A stretch of DNA of 64,000 nucleotides, from NCBI RefSeq assembly GCF_017301635.1, contig NZ_CP071091.1, positions 3,732,001 through 3,796,000 on the forward strand, in the 5' to 3' direction. Positions 52,255 through 60,851 of this stretch are shown here, one piece after another. The notes below the pieces were generated by a model. That model had not been told where the DNA came from and did no database searches. It saw nothing but the letters and a program-made list of their open reading frames with translations. The first letter of the stretch is position 1. Every line of letters starts with the position of its first letter. Source of the stretch: Myxococcus landrumus (GTDB lineage Bacteria > Myxococcota > Myxococcia > Myxococcales > Myxococcaceae). The position numbers and the translations under genes are program-made.

Positions 52255-53175
52255 ATGAACGCCCTCTATGAGAAGTCGCTCGACCTGAACCTCCTGAGAG
52301 TCTTCGTCGTCGTGGCGGATGCGGGCAGCGTCACGGTGGCGGCCGCTCGGCTGTACCTCACCCAGCCGGCGGTGAGCGCGGCGCTCCGGCGGCTGACCTC
52401 CGCCGTGGGGGCACCGCTGTTCGTGCGCAGCGGGCGAGGGCTGGAGCTGAGTGCGCGGGGGCGGAGGTTGCTCGCCACGGCGCGGCCCCACCTGGAGGCG
52501 CTGGTCGAGGCGGCGCTGGCCCCCGCGACGTTCGACCCTCGCTCGAGCGAGCGCACGGTGCGCCTGGGGCTCTCCGACGCGAGCGAGGCCTGGCTGTTGC
52601 CCCGACTGTTGGAGGTCCTCGCGCGAGAGGCACCGAAGATGCGGCTCGTGGTGCTGCCCGCGCAGTTCCGGAACGTGGGGGCGCTCTTGAGCACGTCCGC
52701 CGTGGACGTGGCGATGACGGTGGCGGACGAGCTGCCGCCAAACATCCGCAGGCTCCAACTCTTCCACGAAGGCTTCGTCTGTCTCTATGACCCGCGCCAC
52801 GCGCGGCCCGGGAAGCGCTTCACGCTGGAGCGCTATCTGGAGCACGAGCACATCATCGTCTCGTACAACGGCGACCTGCGCGGCGTGGTGGAGGATGCGC
52901 TGGGGATTCAGCGCAAGGTCCGCGTGTCCATCCCCTCGTTCCACGGGGTGGGCGACCTGGTGGAAGGCAGCGCGCTGGTGGCCACGGTGCCGGGAATGGT
53001 GGCGCGACACGTGATGGCGTTGCGCCCGACGCTGCGCACGGTGAAGCCCCCTTTCAAGGTGGAGGGCGCGCCCCTGGAGCTGCTCTGGCGCGCCACATCC
53101 GAAGACGATGAGGCCCTGCGCTTCGTGAGGGAGCACGTGGCCCGGATTGCCCGGAGCCAGAGCCCCGCGTCCTGA
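52255..53175 (+). CDS. LysR family transcriptional regulator
   Basis: The protein has 306 residues. The N-terminal helix-turn-helix is LNLLRVFVVVADAGSVTVAA, then ARLYLTQPAVSAALRRLTSA, matching LysR residues 1-60. The rest is the type 2 periplasmic-binding-like effector domain. A NodD/TCC-like motif RLGLSDASEAWLLPRLLEVL near 100 fits regulators of aromatic or quinone metabolism. It is divergent from the aldo/keto reductase, its likely target. The effector is unknown. Confidence 0.93.
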   Translation: MNALYEKSLDLNLLRVFVVVADAGSVTVAAARLYLTQPAVSAALRRLTSAVGAPLFVRSGRGLELSARGRRLLATARPHLEALVEAALAPATFDPRSSERTVRLGLSDASEAWLLPRLLEVLAREAPKMRLVVLPAQFRNVGALLSTSAVDVAMTVADELPPNIRRLQLFHEGFVCLYDPRHARPGKRFTLERYLEHEHIIVSYNGDLRGVVEDALGIQRKVRVSIPSFHGVGDLVEGSALVATVPGMVARHVMALRPTLRTVKPPFKVEGAPLELLWRATSEDDEALRFVREHVARIARSQSPAS

Positions 53176-53293
53176 GCGTTTCTTCGCGCGGGGCGCCCCA
53201 CCCGATGCACCTGGCCCCAGGGCCACACGCACCGGGTCCTCGTGCGAGAGTGGAGACAAGACTCGCCGTGGCACGTCTCCGACACCGCCCACC
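53176..53293. other. Intergenic stretch before the TIGR02996 pseudogene
   Basis: About 120 bases follow the LysR gene. The sequence is GC-rich with no clear hairpin. It may contain the former promoter of the pseudogene that follows. Confidence 0.3.
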
Positions 53294-53890
53294 GTCAGTG
53301 ACTGGAGTGAGCTCGAGCAGTCGCTCGTGACGTCCTGGCGCCTGGACACGCTCGCCGTTCATGCGGACCTCCTCCAGCAGCGGGGAGATGCCCGCGGCGA
53401 GCGGATGGCCCTGGACTTGAACCCGACGCCCGAGGACCGGGGCTGGAGACACCGGCGATAGGATCTGCTCGCCATGTGGCTGGGCCAGCCGCTCGCCGCC
53501 CGCATGGGGCACCTGGTCCAGCATGGCTTCATCCACGCGCTGCGCGATGACCGCGTCCACGCGCCGGACCTGCTCGACAGTCCGCTGGGGACCTTCGTCC
53601 GACGCTAAACGCTGCGGGGTGATGAGCGGGCGCTGGCACGACTCGCGAGCTGTCCGAGGCCCTGACTGGTGCAGCTCACCTTCGCCCCCAGCGGCCCCGT
53701 GCAGGTCAGCCACACGGTGCGAGACGCACTCATCGCCGCGACCCCTCATCATCTCCAGGAGCTTCACCTGCTGGGGGCGCGTCCCCCTTCGACGCCTTTC
53801 CCCATCCCGCGGTCCGCCGTGTGTACGTGGGCCAGGAGAATCGCCCCGCCCAGCGAAACACCCTCACGGTCCTGGAAGGCGTCGAGGTGC
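53294..53890 (+). pseudogene. TIGR02996-type protein gene with three in-frame stops
   Basis: One frame reads DWSELEQSLVTSWRLDTLAV, HADLLQQRGDARGERMALDL, then after TAG (53459) DLLAMWLGQPLAARMGHLVQ and HGFIHALRDDRVHAP, DLLDSPLGTFVRR. This is the N-terminal TIGR02996 domain of myxobacteria. TAA (53606) and TGA (53663) interrupt it, after which QLTFAPSGPVQVSHTVRDAL and HHLQELHLLG resemble the leucine-rich continuation. Near 53785 the frame shifts again. Three independent nonsense codons in one frame make this a genuine pseudogene and not a sequencing artefact. Confidence 0.75.
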
Positions 53891-54489
53891 ATGACTGTGC
53901 TCACGCCGAAGGTCGTCGCGGCCCCTGGGTGGAGAGCGCGGAAGCTGGACCTCGCACTCGATGCGGTCCGGGAGCAGCCCGATTGCGGCCAGCTCAAGGT
54001 GTCCTACGAGGGGCTCTTCACGGATGTGGGTTCCCTGGCCTCGTTGCTCGCGCACCTGCGCGGCGCCGGACTCGTCACGATGGACGGCCCTCTCGCCCGG
54101 CGGACGACGCCGGGGCGTGTCGTACGGAACCTGGAGCCCTTCCGCGCGCCTCGGGTCTCCGCCGCGAAGCTCGACTTCGGCCGTTGGATTCTCTGGGCCC
54201 AGGCGCGCGTCCCTCTCGACAAACGCGTCCAGGACACGCGCGTGAGCTATCGCCGCTTCCTCATCGAGACGCTGGTTCCGGCAGATGAGCACGAGGTTTG
54301 CGCGTTCGACTCACCTCAAGCGCTCGCGGAGGCCGTGGAGACGATGTTGGAGCTGGAGGACCTGGACCCGGAGTTCCTCCACCGCGGCGCCCCCCCCTGG
54401 CCAACGACGCGCTCCTGCCGCTGGAGGCTGCACTCGACTCCACGCTGGCGCCCAGCCAGGCCCTCCTCCACCTCGTCTGGGGCCGATGA
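53891..54489 (+). pseudogene. Hypothetical protein gene with C-run frameshift
   Basis: ATG 53891 follows GAGG. The frame gives ~165 coherent residues (ARKLDLALDAVREQPDCGQL, KVSYEGLFTDVGSLASLLAH, LRGAGLVTMDGPLARRTTPG, AFDSPQALAEAVETMLELED). At a run of eight Cs (54390-54397) it derails. One extra C would continue with PPLANDALLPLEAALDSTLA and PSQALLHLVWGR, ending at TGA 54487-54489. I do not recognise the family. It sits directly behind the TIGR02996 pseudogene, in a decaying region, so the break may be genuine. Confidence 0.6.
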
Positions 54490-54505
54490 CGACGCAGGCC
54501 GCGCG

Positions 54506-55381
54506 TCAGCCCGCCCGCAGGAAGTCGCCGATGCGCTTCGCCAGCCATTGCCGGAAGGGGTCCGTCGTGGGCGGGCAATGGCGACAGTCCTTGATGAGCT
54601 CCTGGTCGGCGAGGGTGGGAAAGAGCGTCCGGGCACGGGCGAGCAGCTTCTCTCCTGGAAAGCTCACATCCCCATCCCCGGCGAGCACGAGCGTGGGGGC
54701 CGTCAACCTGGCCAGCTCCTCCGGCTTCGCGAGCGCGGGGATGCGCATGTCCATGTTGCACGCGCGAACGGCGTCACCCAGAAAGGGCGCCCAGTCATCA
54801 TCCGTGGTCGTGAGCAGGTGGCGGACGAACGCCTTCAGGCGCCGCTCCGACGGCGACATCCGGTAGAGCATCATCGGGATGGCCACCTTCGTGAGCCCCT
54901 CCCAGTGAGAGCCATTCACCACCCCCGCGGGGAACAGGAGGGCGAGCCTGTCGATGCGCTCGGGCGCGATGGCCGCGAGCCGGATGGACACGAAGCCGCC
55001 CCAGCTCACCCCCACCACATGAGGGCGCTGGAGCGACAGCCCATCAAGAACGTCTCGGAGCCACTCGCCATACGCGTTGTTCGACACCGAGGGCCGCACA
55101 TCCGCGCTCATCACCGACTGGCCTACGACATCCACCGCGTGGAGACGGAAGTGCTCCAGCAGCGGAGCCAGCTCGTGGAGCACGTGTGCGGAGCTCGCGA
55201 GCGCGCCATGGAGGACGACGACTTCGGGGCCGGCCTCCGGGCCTCCCACCAGCACATGCGTGTCTCCGATGCGGGTCTTCACCATCCGGCTCTCGGTGGG
55301 CATCCGCAGGCGGCCACGGAAGTGGTCGTGCCACCGGGAAAGGACTGCCTTCGCCTGCTCACCCTTGAATGCCGACTTCAT
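54506..55381 (-). CDS. Alpha/beta hydrolase
   Basis: The protein has 291 residues. ATG 55381 has GGGAGG 8 bases upstream. The oxyanion region is VVVLHGALASSAHVL, the nucleophile elbow GVSWGGFVS carries the predicted Ser, and the Asp is in LVLAGDGDVSFPG. Near the C-terminus, KDCRHCPPTTDP holds the likely His. There is no signal peptide, so it is cytoplasmic. N-terminal residues HDHFRGRLRMPTESRMVKTR recall the carboxylesterase/YvaM-type hydrolases. The substrate is unknown. Confidence 0.9.
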   Translation of the reverse strand: MKSAFKGEQAKAVLSRWHDHFRGRLRMPTESRMVKTRIGDTHVLVGGPEAGPEVVVLHGALASSAHVLHELAPLLEHFRLHAVDVVGQSVMSADVRPSVSNNAYGEWLRDVLDGLSLQRPHVVGVSWGGFVSIRLAAIAPERIDRLALLFPAGVVNGSHWEGLTKVAIPMMLYRMSPSERRLKAFVRHLLTTTDDDWAPFLGDAVRACNMDMRIPALAKPEELARLTAPTLVLAGDGDVSFPGEKLLARARTLFPTLADQELIKDCRHCPPTTDPFRQWLAKRIGDFLRAG

Positions 55382-55637
55382 CCGCTCAGCCTCCCTCGAG
55401 CCGGCCCACGACCCCTGGCCTCGCACCTGACGGGAGCCCGACCGGCTCTGGAGTGTACTCCAGAGGCGGCGGCACCTTGACGCTCACCGGTGCGGTGCCC
55501 CGGCACCCCTGCGCCGAAACGGAATCCCGCGGGCGGATGAGCATCGCGGGCAACAGCGGAGGCGGGGGGGTTCGGGAATGAAAGCGCGTGACGTTTGCTA
55601 TGACGTGCCGCCGCGTCGTTCCATCTCTGGAGCTCTC

Positions 55638-56531
55638 ATGAAGGCCGTCGCCGCCGTGCTCGTCCTGCTGCCGTGTCTCGCGCTCGCGCAGGAGCGCGAC
55701 TTCTCCCAGGTGGAGGTGCGAGCGGCGCCCGTGGCGGGCAACATCCACCTGCTCCAGGGGGCCGGAGGCAACATCGCCGTCTCCATGGGGCCAGACGGCC
55801 AGCTCATCGTGGACACCGAGTTCGCGCCCCTCACCGACAAGCTGCGCGCGGCCCTCAAGAAGCTCGGAAAGCAGCGGCTGGCCTATGTGCTCAACACGCA
55901 CGTGCACAGCGACCACACGGGCGGCAACTCAGCCTTCGGACGTGAGGCGACGCTCGTCGCGCATGCGGCCGTGCGCGAGCGAATGTCCAAGCCGAGGACA
56001 CGCCGCGGAGAGACGCTGCCTCCCGCGCCCGAGCACGCGCGTCCCATCCTCACCTTCCAGCAGGGCCTGAGCCTCTGGTTCAACGGCGAGGAGGTCCGCC
56101 TGACGCACCTGCCCGCGGGCCACACGGACGGAGACAGCGTGGTGCTCTTCGTGGGCAGCAACGTCCTACATACCGGCGACCTCTTCTTCCCCGACCGCTT
56201 CCCCGTCATCGACCTGGAGGCGGGCGGCAACGTGGAGGGCTACGTGCGCAACGCGGAGGCGCTGCTGGCGGGCCTGCCTCCCGGGGCGCGCATCATCCCG
56301 GGCCATGGCGCGCTCAGCGGACGTGAGGAGTTGGAGCGCTTCGTCTCCATGCTGCGCGAGACCACCGCGCTCGTGCGGCGCAAGAAGGTCGCGGGCCTGA
56401 CGCTGGAGCAGGTGAAGGCCGAGGGCCTGCCGGAGAAGTTCCGGAGCTTTGGTGAAGGGCACGTCAAGACGGACCGGTGGCTGGAGACCGTCTACACCGG
56501 CCTGGGCATGGTGCGGGGCCCGCTCCCCTGA
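55638..56531 (+). CDS. Exported MBL-fold metallo-hydrolase
   Basis: The protein has 297 residues. ATG 55638 has GGAG 5 bases upstream. The signal peptide is MKAVAAVLVLLPCLALAQ. The metal site HVHSDHTGG (His88, His90, Asp92, His93) is intact, and further ligands are in LPAGHTDGDSVV and IIPGHGALSGREE. The layout matches the periplasmic MBL proteins near the quinohaemoprotein-relay (SoxH) and B3-like groups. It is likely a lactonase- or phosphodiesterase-like enzyme; beta-lactamase activity is possible but unsupported. Confidence 0.92.
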   Translation: MKAVAAVLVLLPCLALAQERDFSQVEVRAAPVAGNIHLLQGAGGNIAVSMGPDGQLIVDTEFAPLTDKLRAALKKLGKQRLAYVLNTHVHSDHTGGNSAFGREATLVAHAAVRERMSKPRTRRGETLPPAPEHARPILTFQQGLSLWFNGEEVRLTHLPAGHTDGDSVVLFVGSNVLHTGDLFFPDRFPVIDLEAGGNVEGYVRNAEALLAGLPPGARIIPGHGALSGREELERFVSMLRETTALVRRKKVAGLTLEQVKAEGLPEKFRSFGEGHVKTDRWLETVYTGLGMVRGPLP

Positions 56532-56574
56532 TGCACGTCGGCGTACCGCCCCCCCCGAGTAGTCCTTGGCCCCT

Positions 56575-57324
56575 TCAGCCCTGCTTCGTGGACTCTGGGG
56601 GCGTCGCCGGACGAGCGATGCAGCGTCCGAGGTGCTTGAAGGCGTTGAGCCACAGCTCGACCTCCCGCTTCGTCAGCGCCGCGCGGGTGAGCGAGTGGAT
56701 CATCTCCGAGAGCACCGCATCTGGCCCCTGCCAGTTGAGAAAGTCCGCGTCCAGGAGGACCTGCCGCATCCGGGCCTGAAGCGCCTGCACCAGCCGCAGG
56801 GGCGCGCCTTCCTCCACGCGGGGTGCAGGCACCTCCGCGTGCTCGCGTGAGCAGAGATAGAAGAGGACCGCCGCCGCCTGCGCCAGGTTCATCGAGGGCT
56901 GCTCGGGCCGCGTGGGGATGACCAGCGCCTGCTGGCAATGGCTCAGGTCCTCATCGGACATGCCCCGCTTCTCACCTCCGAGGACCAGCGCGACCTTCCC
57001 GCGCTGGGCGTGCCGCGCCAGCAGGGCCACCGCTTCCTCGGGAGAGAGGGTCGGCATCCCGCGCAGGTTCTGCCGCGAGGTCGTCCCCACCGCGAGCACC
57101 ACGTCCTCCAGCGCCTCGGGCAGGGTGGGCACGATGCGCGCCGACTCGAGGACATGGCCGGCATGCACGGCCATGCGTCTTGCGCCGTCCATCTCCTGCA
57201 GTTGGGGGTCTGAAAGCACGAGCTCCGCCACACCGAAGTTGGCGGCCAGGCGCGCCACGGCGCCGAGATTGTCCGGGCCCTGCGTCTGGTGCAGCACGAC
57301 ACGCAGGTGGGAAACGAGAGACAT
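56575..57324 (-). CDS. TrmJ-like SPOUT RNA methyltransferase
   Basis: The protein has 249 residues. It shows the SPOUT trefoil-knot signatures: GPDNLGAVARLAANFG (N1, with the catalytic Arg region), VALVLGGEKRGMSDEDLSHC (motif 2) and IPTRPEQPSMNLAQAAAVLF (motif 3). The C-terminal ~70 residues match the TrmJ dimer extension. TrmJ 2'-O-methylates tRNA position 32. It is cytoplasmic and single-copy in most genomes. It converges with the MBL gene, with 43 bases between stops. Confidence 0.88.
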   Translation of the reverse strand: MSLVSHLRVVLHQTQGPDNLGAVARLAANFGVAELVLSDPQLQEMDGARRMAVHAGHVLESARIVPTLPEALEDVVLAVGTTSRQNLRGMPTLSPEEAVALLARHAQRGKVALVLGGEKRGMSDEDLSHCQQALVIPTRPEQPSMNLAQAAAVLFYLCSREHAEVPAPRVEEGAPLRLVQALQARMRQVLLDADFLNWQGPDAVLSEMIHSLTRAALTKREVELWLNAFKHLGRCIARPATPPESTKQG

Positions 57325-57556
57325 GCGGCCACCTTACCGGCCACGCCCGCATCCGTCTCGGCTCATGATGCCCCCTCCCGCATCCCCCGACTCCCAAGCA
57401 GGGCCCCGCTCGGCGGGCAGGCCGACCACGGTCTCAGCAATCCGCGCACGGCCATCGCAGCAAGCGAGCTGTCCCCTCCCCGACGACAACCGCGCCACGA
57501 AGGGTGGCGGTTCGGACCCACGCGGGAAAGGCGTGGACACCTCCTAGGATGGACGC

Positions 57557-58153
57557 ATGAACGAATGGCTTCGTCACGTGGCGATTCCAGGTGTCTCCCT
57601 GCTTCTGCTCACCACGGCCTGTGGAGAGGACCGGGAAGCCACGGGAGAATGTCGTGGCACCTACCTGGGGGAACAAGTCGAGTGGCCCATCGACGGCGTG
57701 TACTCGCGAATGCGACGCGACCGCTTCGGGCTGCTCGAGACGAAGCTGATGCTCAACTACCTGCCGGGAGGGCAGGGCCCCTTCACCGCCTTCGGCGCGG
57801 ACACGGAGTTCACCCGGGGGCTGAGCGTCGAGCGAAGCAGTGGGCCGCTCACCGTGCAGCTCCTCGTCGAGGATGTCCGCCTCGCCCCGGAGGCAGGCAC
57901 CCCGATGAAGTGGTGGAGTGCGACACGCTCTGACGCGAACGGCTCGGGGCCGGGCTTCCCCCTGCGGTCGGGCATTCCCGCCAGCGGCACCTTGACGCTC
58001 GAAGAAGTCGACTCCGACTTCGCGGAGGGCCACTTCGTCTACCGCTACGCGAGCGGTGACGAGCTGACGTGCACCTTCAACATCCCCACCCCCGTCGCCG
58101 CGGGGGATGCCGGAGGCGGCTCCGGGGGTTGGGATGACGACGACGATGACTGA
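57557..58153 (+). CDS. Hypothetical lipoprotein with acidic C-terminus
   Basis: The protein has 198 residues. The signal MNEWLRHVAIPGVSLLLLTTACG carries a lipobox. The mature part is beta-rich (GTYLGEQVEWPIDGVYSRM, FVYRYASGDELTCTFNIPTP) with two more cysteines. The end is a striking Gly/Asp tail (GGSGGWDDDDDD). This tail type recurs in myxobacterial lipoproteins. Function is unknown. It converges with the DUF5916 gene with 17 bases between stops. Confidence 0.8.
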   Translation: MNEWLRHVAIPGVSLLLLTTACGEDREATGECRGTYLGEQVEWPIDGVYSRMRRDRFGLLETKLMLNYLPGGQGPFTAFGADTEFTRGLSVERSSGPLTVQLLVEDVRLAPEAGTPMKWWSATRSDANGSGPGFPLRSGIPASGTLTLEEVDSDFAEGHFVYRYASGDELTCTFNIPTPVAAGDAGGGSGGWDDDDDD

Positions 58154-58170
58154 GCCGCGCGCCCCACGCC

Positions 58171-60843
58171 TCACCCCGCGGGGAACCACCACGACAGCTT
58201 GAGCGCGAACGTGTGCCCCCCGGGGCTCAGCAGCGCATCGCCCAGCGCCCGGGGCGCCAGCGCGTTGCCCCGGAGCGAGTCGGCCGAGCGGTCCTGCTGC
58301 CAGACCGCGTAGAGCGTGCTGCCCGGACGCCACTCCCAGCGCAGCACCACGTTGCTCCGGAAGGAGCGGACGTTGAAGTCCTGGTTGCCGAGCTGGAAGC
58401 TGCTCGCGCCGTCCGTCACGTCCCAGTCCCCCTCCTCGCCCCGGGAGAGCGACGTGCCGTCCTGTCCATACCTGCGAAGCTGTCGCCCGCGCGCGCGCGC
58501 CAGCTCTCCGGGCGCGCTGAAGACACCGCTGGACGCGAAGGGCTCCGCGTAGGCATCCAGGCTCAGGTCCGGGGTGATGAAGAGGTTGGCGCGCAGGCGC
58601 AGCGCCAGCTCCCGGCGTCGCACCGTGCCGAAGACATAGCGCCGTGCATACGTCTCCTCGCGGCCATCCTCCAGGGTGGCCATGTACTGGCGGGCATCCG
58701 TGTAGAGCGAGCCCACGGGCTCCAGCGACAGCCGCAGGTTGCGCAGGGGCTGCACGGTGACGGTGCCCTTCACCGTGCTCCCGCCACTGCCGTCCTCGTA
58801 CGTCCACGCCACCGCGTCCACCTCCCACAGGTTCGTCCCGGAGGCGTTGTTGTTCACGATGAGGCTCGCCTCCAACCCCTGCGGCGTCTGCATCAACGGC
58901 CCGCCGCGCGTGAGCTGGTCCGAGAACGCGCGCGGGTAGTAGGTGAGCAGCAGGCTGGCCTCCCAGAAGTTCGGGAAGGTCACCTCGCTGCTGAGCATGA
59001 ACTGATTCACCGTCCGCGTGCCGCCGTGGTTCCAGTTGCCGTACGTCAGCAGGCCCACCTTGTAGCCGCGCAGGAACGTCCCCGGCTTCGTCTCGCGGTA
59101 GGTCACCCCCAGGTTGACGTCCACGTCGTCCGTGGTGCTGAGGCGGCCCAGCTCGTTGAGCTCGAAGCCCGGAGACTCCACGCCCACGCTGCCGTTCCAC
59201 AGCCAATGCTCACCACTCTGGCGAATCACCTTCGCGCCCAGCGTGTAGCCCGCCATCGAGCGGGACTCGGGGTCCACGTGGACATAGGACTGGTCCGGTC
59301 GCTGGAAGTAGCGGGCGCTGGAGCGCTGCAATCGGAGGAGGGCCGCCGGCTCTCCCCGCACGAGGCTGCCGCCCACGAAGCCCGAGACGATGTACTCGCC
59401 GTCGAGCAGGCGCAGCCGGAAGTCCGCGCCGCCCGTGTACGCCTCGCGCGCCAGCTCGCCCGTGCGCCCCTCTCCTTCCCCGATGTCCCGATGGACGGTG
59501 GTGAGCGTGGCCCCCACCGTCGAGCCCTTGCCCAATTCCTGCTGCGCGCGCAACACACCGAAGCCCGTGCGCGAGTCCACCTTCACGCGCCCCTGCTCTC
59601 CCGACGCGAAGTCGTACGTTTCCGCGTGGCCCTCGCCCGTGAGCGCCCCGAGCACGCCCAGGGACAGTCCCGATGACAGCCGCCCGGTGAGCTTCGCCGC
59701 GCCCCAGATGGGCGTCGCACGAGAGGGCTCCACGTAGTCCGCGCTCGCGCGCAACCGGGGCGCCGCGCCGATGCGTCGCGAGTAGAAGTAGGCCGGCCCC
59801 GTGTTGTTCGTGTTGTTGTTGTTGAACAACTGGCTGCCCTCCGTGAAGAAGGGTCGCCGCTCGGCCACCACCACCTCGAAGTCCGTGAGGTTGACCTGCG
59901 CCGGGTCCGCGTCGATCTGCCCGAAGTCCGGGTTCACCGTCACGTCGAGATTCAAGTTGGGCCCCAGCCCCACCTTGCCATCCAGGCCCACGCGCGCCGA
60001 GTACGCACGCCGGTCCTCGAAGGGCGTGCCCGCGCGGGGATTGGCGCCCGAGTCCACACTCCAATCTCCCGTCACGTACGGCAGCAGCTCGATGCGATGC
60101 GTGGGGGCCACGTCGCGCAGGCCGGACAGTTCACCGAAGCGCGAGGACCAGCCGGTGATGTCGCGTGGCACCACCACCCAGAAGTCATCCTCGTTGTGGC
60201 GAGGGATGACGCGGTTGATGTTGAGGCCCCACACCTGCTCGTTGGCCGCGTCGAAGCGCAGCTGCGAGAAGGGGATGCGCAGCTCGGCCACCCACCCGTC
60301 CGCCGTCCGCGTGGTGCGTGCCTCCCACACCGGGTTGAAGGACAAGTCCCTCACATACTCATGGTCATCCGGGTGGTACCAGTCCACCCGCACCCCGGCC
60401 GCGGTGACGGCGAAGCTGTAGGCCGTGCGCCTGTCCCGGTACGTGTCCAGCGAGATGATGAGCCGCTCGGCGGAGCCGCTCTCGTCCCGACGGGTCATCA
60501 CCGTCTCGATGTCCTCCGCGCTCTGGCTGGACATGCGCGCGCCCACGTAGAGCGCGTCCGCGTCGTACACGAAGGCGACCTCGGTCTTCACCGAGGCGGG
60601 TGTGCCCTGCTCGGGCTCCTTCTGGAGGAAGTCGCTGGTGAAGAGGGCCTCCTTCCAGACGCCGTCATCCAGCACGCCATCCAGCACCGGCCCCACGTCC
60701 ACGCGGTGCGCCTGGAGGCCGCGCGAGTGCGCCCCGGCCGACTCCTGCGCGAGCGCCCGTGGCCCCCACGCCAGCACGAGGAGCACACCCCAGGCCATCG
60801 CCAGGACCCGTTGCCCGATGCGCCTGTCGAAGGTCTCCACCAC
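58171..60843 (-). CDS. DUF5916 outer-membrane protein with N-terminal CBM9-like domain
   Basis: The protein has 890 residues. The start is GTG 60843 (GGAG 11 bases upstream, overlapping the end of the MFS gene) or ATG 60798. The signal peptide is WGVLLVLAWGPRALAQ. Residues ~35-225 form a carbohydrate-binding family 9-like module (VGPVLDGVLDDGVWKEALFT, LYVGARMSSQS). The rest is the DUF5916 beta-barrel, with PDFGQIDADPAQVNLTDFEV and AERRPFFTEGSQLF in the N-terminal part and many amphipathic strands after. It lies 8 bases behind the MFS exporter gene and is probably in one operon with it. Transport or sensing of a carbohydrate-like ligand is inferred. Confidence 0.9.
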   Translation of the reverse strand: MVETFDRRIGQRVLAMAWGVLLVLAWGPRALAQESAGAHSRGLQAHRVDVGPVLDGVLDDGVWKEALFTSDFLQKEPEQGTPASVKTEVAFVYDADALYVGARMSSQSAEDIETVMTRRDESGSAERLIISLDTYRDRRTAYSFAVTAAGVRVDWYHPDDHEYVRDLSFNPVWEARTTRTADGWVAELRIPFSQLRFDAANEQVWGLNINRVIPRHNEDDFWVVVPRDITGWSSRFGELSGLRDVAPTHRIELLPYVTGDWSVDSGANPRAGTPFEDRRAYSARVGLDGKVGLGPNLNLDVTVNPDFGQIDADPAQVNLTDFEVVVAERRPFFTEGSQLFNNNNTNNTGPAYFYSRRIGAAPRLRASADYVEPSRATPIWGAAKLTGRLSSGLSLGVLGALTGEGHAETYDFASGEQGRVKVDSRTGFGVLRAQQELGKGSTVGATLTTVHRDIGEGEGRTGELAREAYTGGADFRLRLLDGEYIVSGFVGGSLVRGEPAALLRLQRSSARYFQRPDQSYVHVDPESRSMAGYTLGAKVIRQSGEHWLWNGSVGVESPGFELNELGRLSTTDDVDVNLGVTYRETKPGTFLRGYKVGLLTYGNWNHGGTRTVNQFMLSSEVTFPNFWEASLLLTYYPRAFSDQLTRGGPLMQTPQGLEASLIVNNNASGTNLWEVDAVAWTYEDGSGGSTVKGTVTVQPLRNLRLSLEPVGSLYTDARQYMATLEDGREETYARRYVFGTVRRRELALRLRANLFITPDLSLDAYAEPFASSGVFSAPGELARARGRQLRRYGQDGTSLSRGEEGDWDVTDGASSFQLGNQDFNVRSFRSNVVLRWEWRPGSTLYAVWQQDRSADSLRGNALAPRALGDALLSPGGHTFALKLSWWFPAG

Positions 60844-60851
60844 GCGTCCGC

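Noticed and set aside
57434..59206. 590-residue open frame on the minus strand
   Set aside because: Overlaps the real DUF5916 and lipoprotein genes in another frame; composition is non-protein-like.
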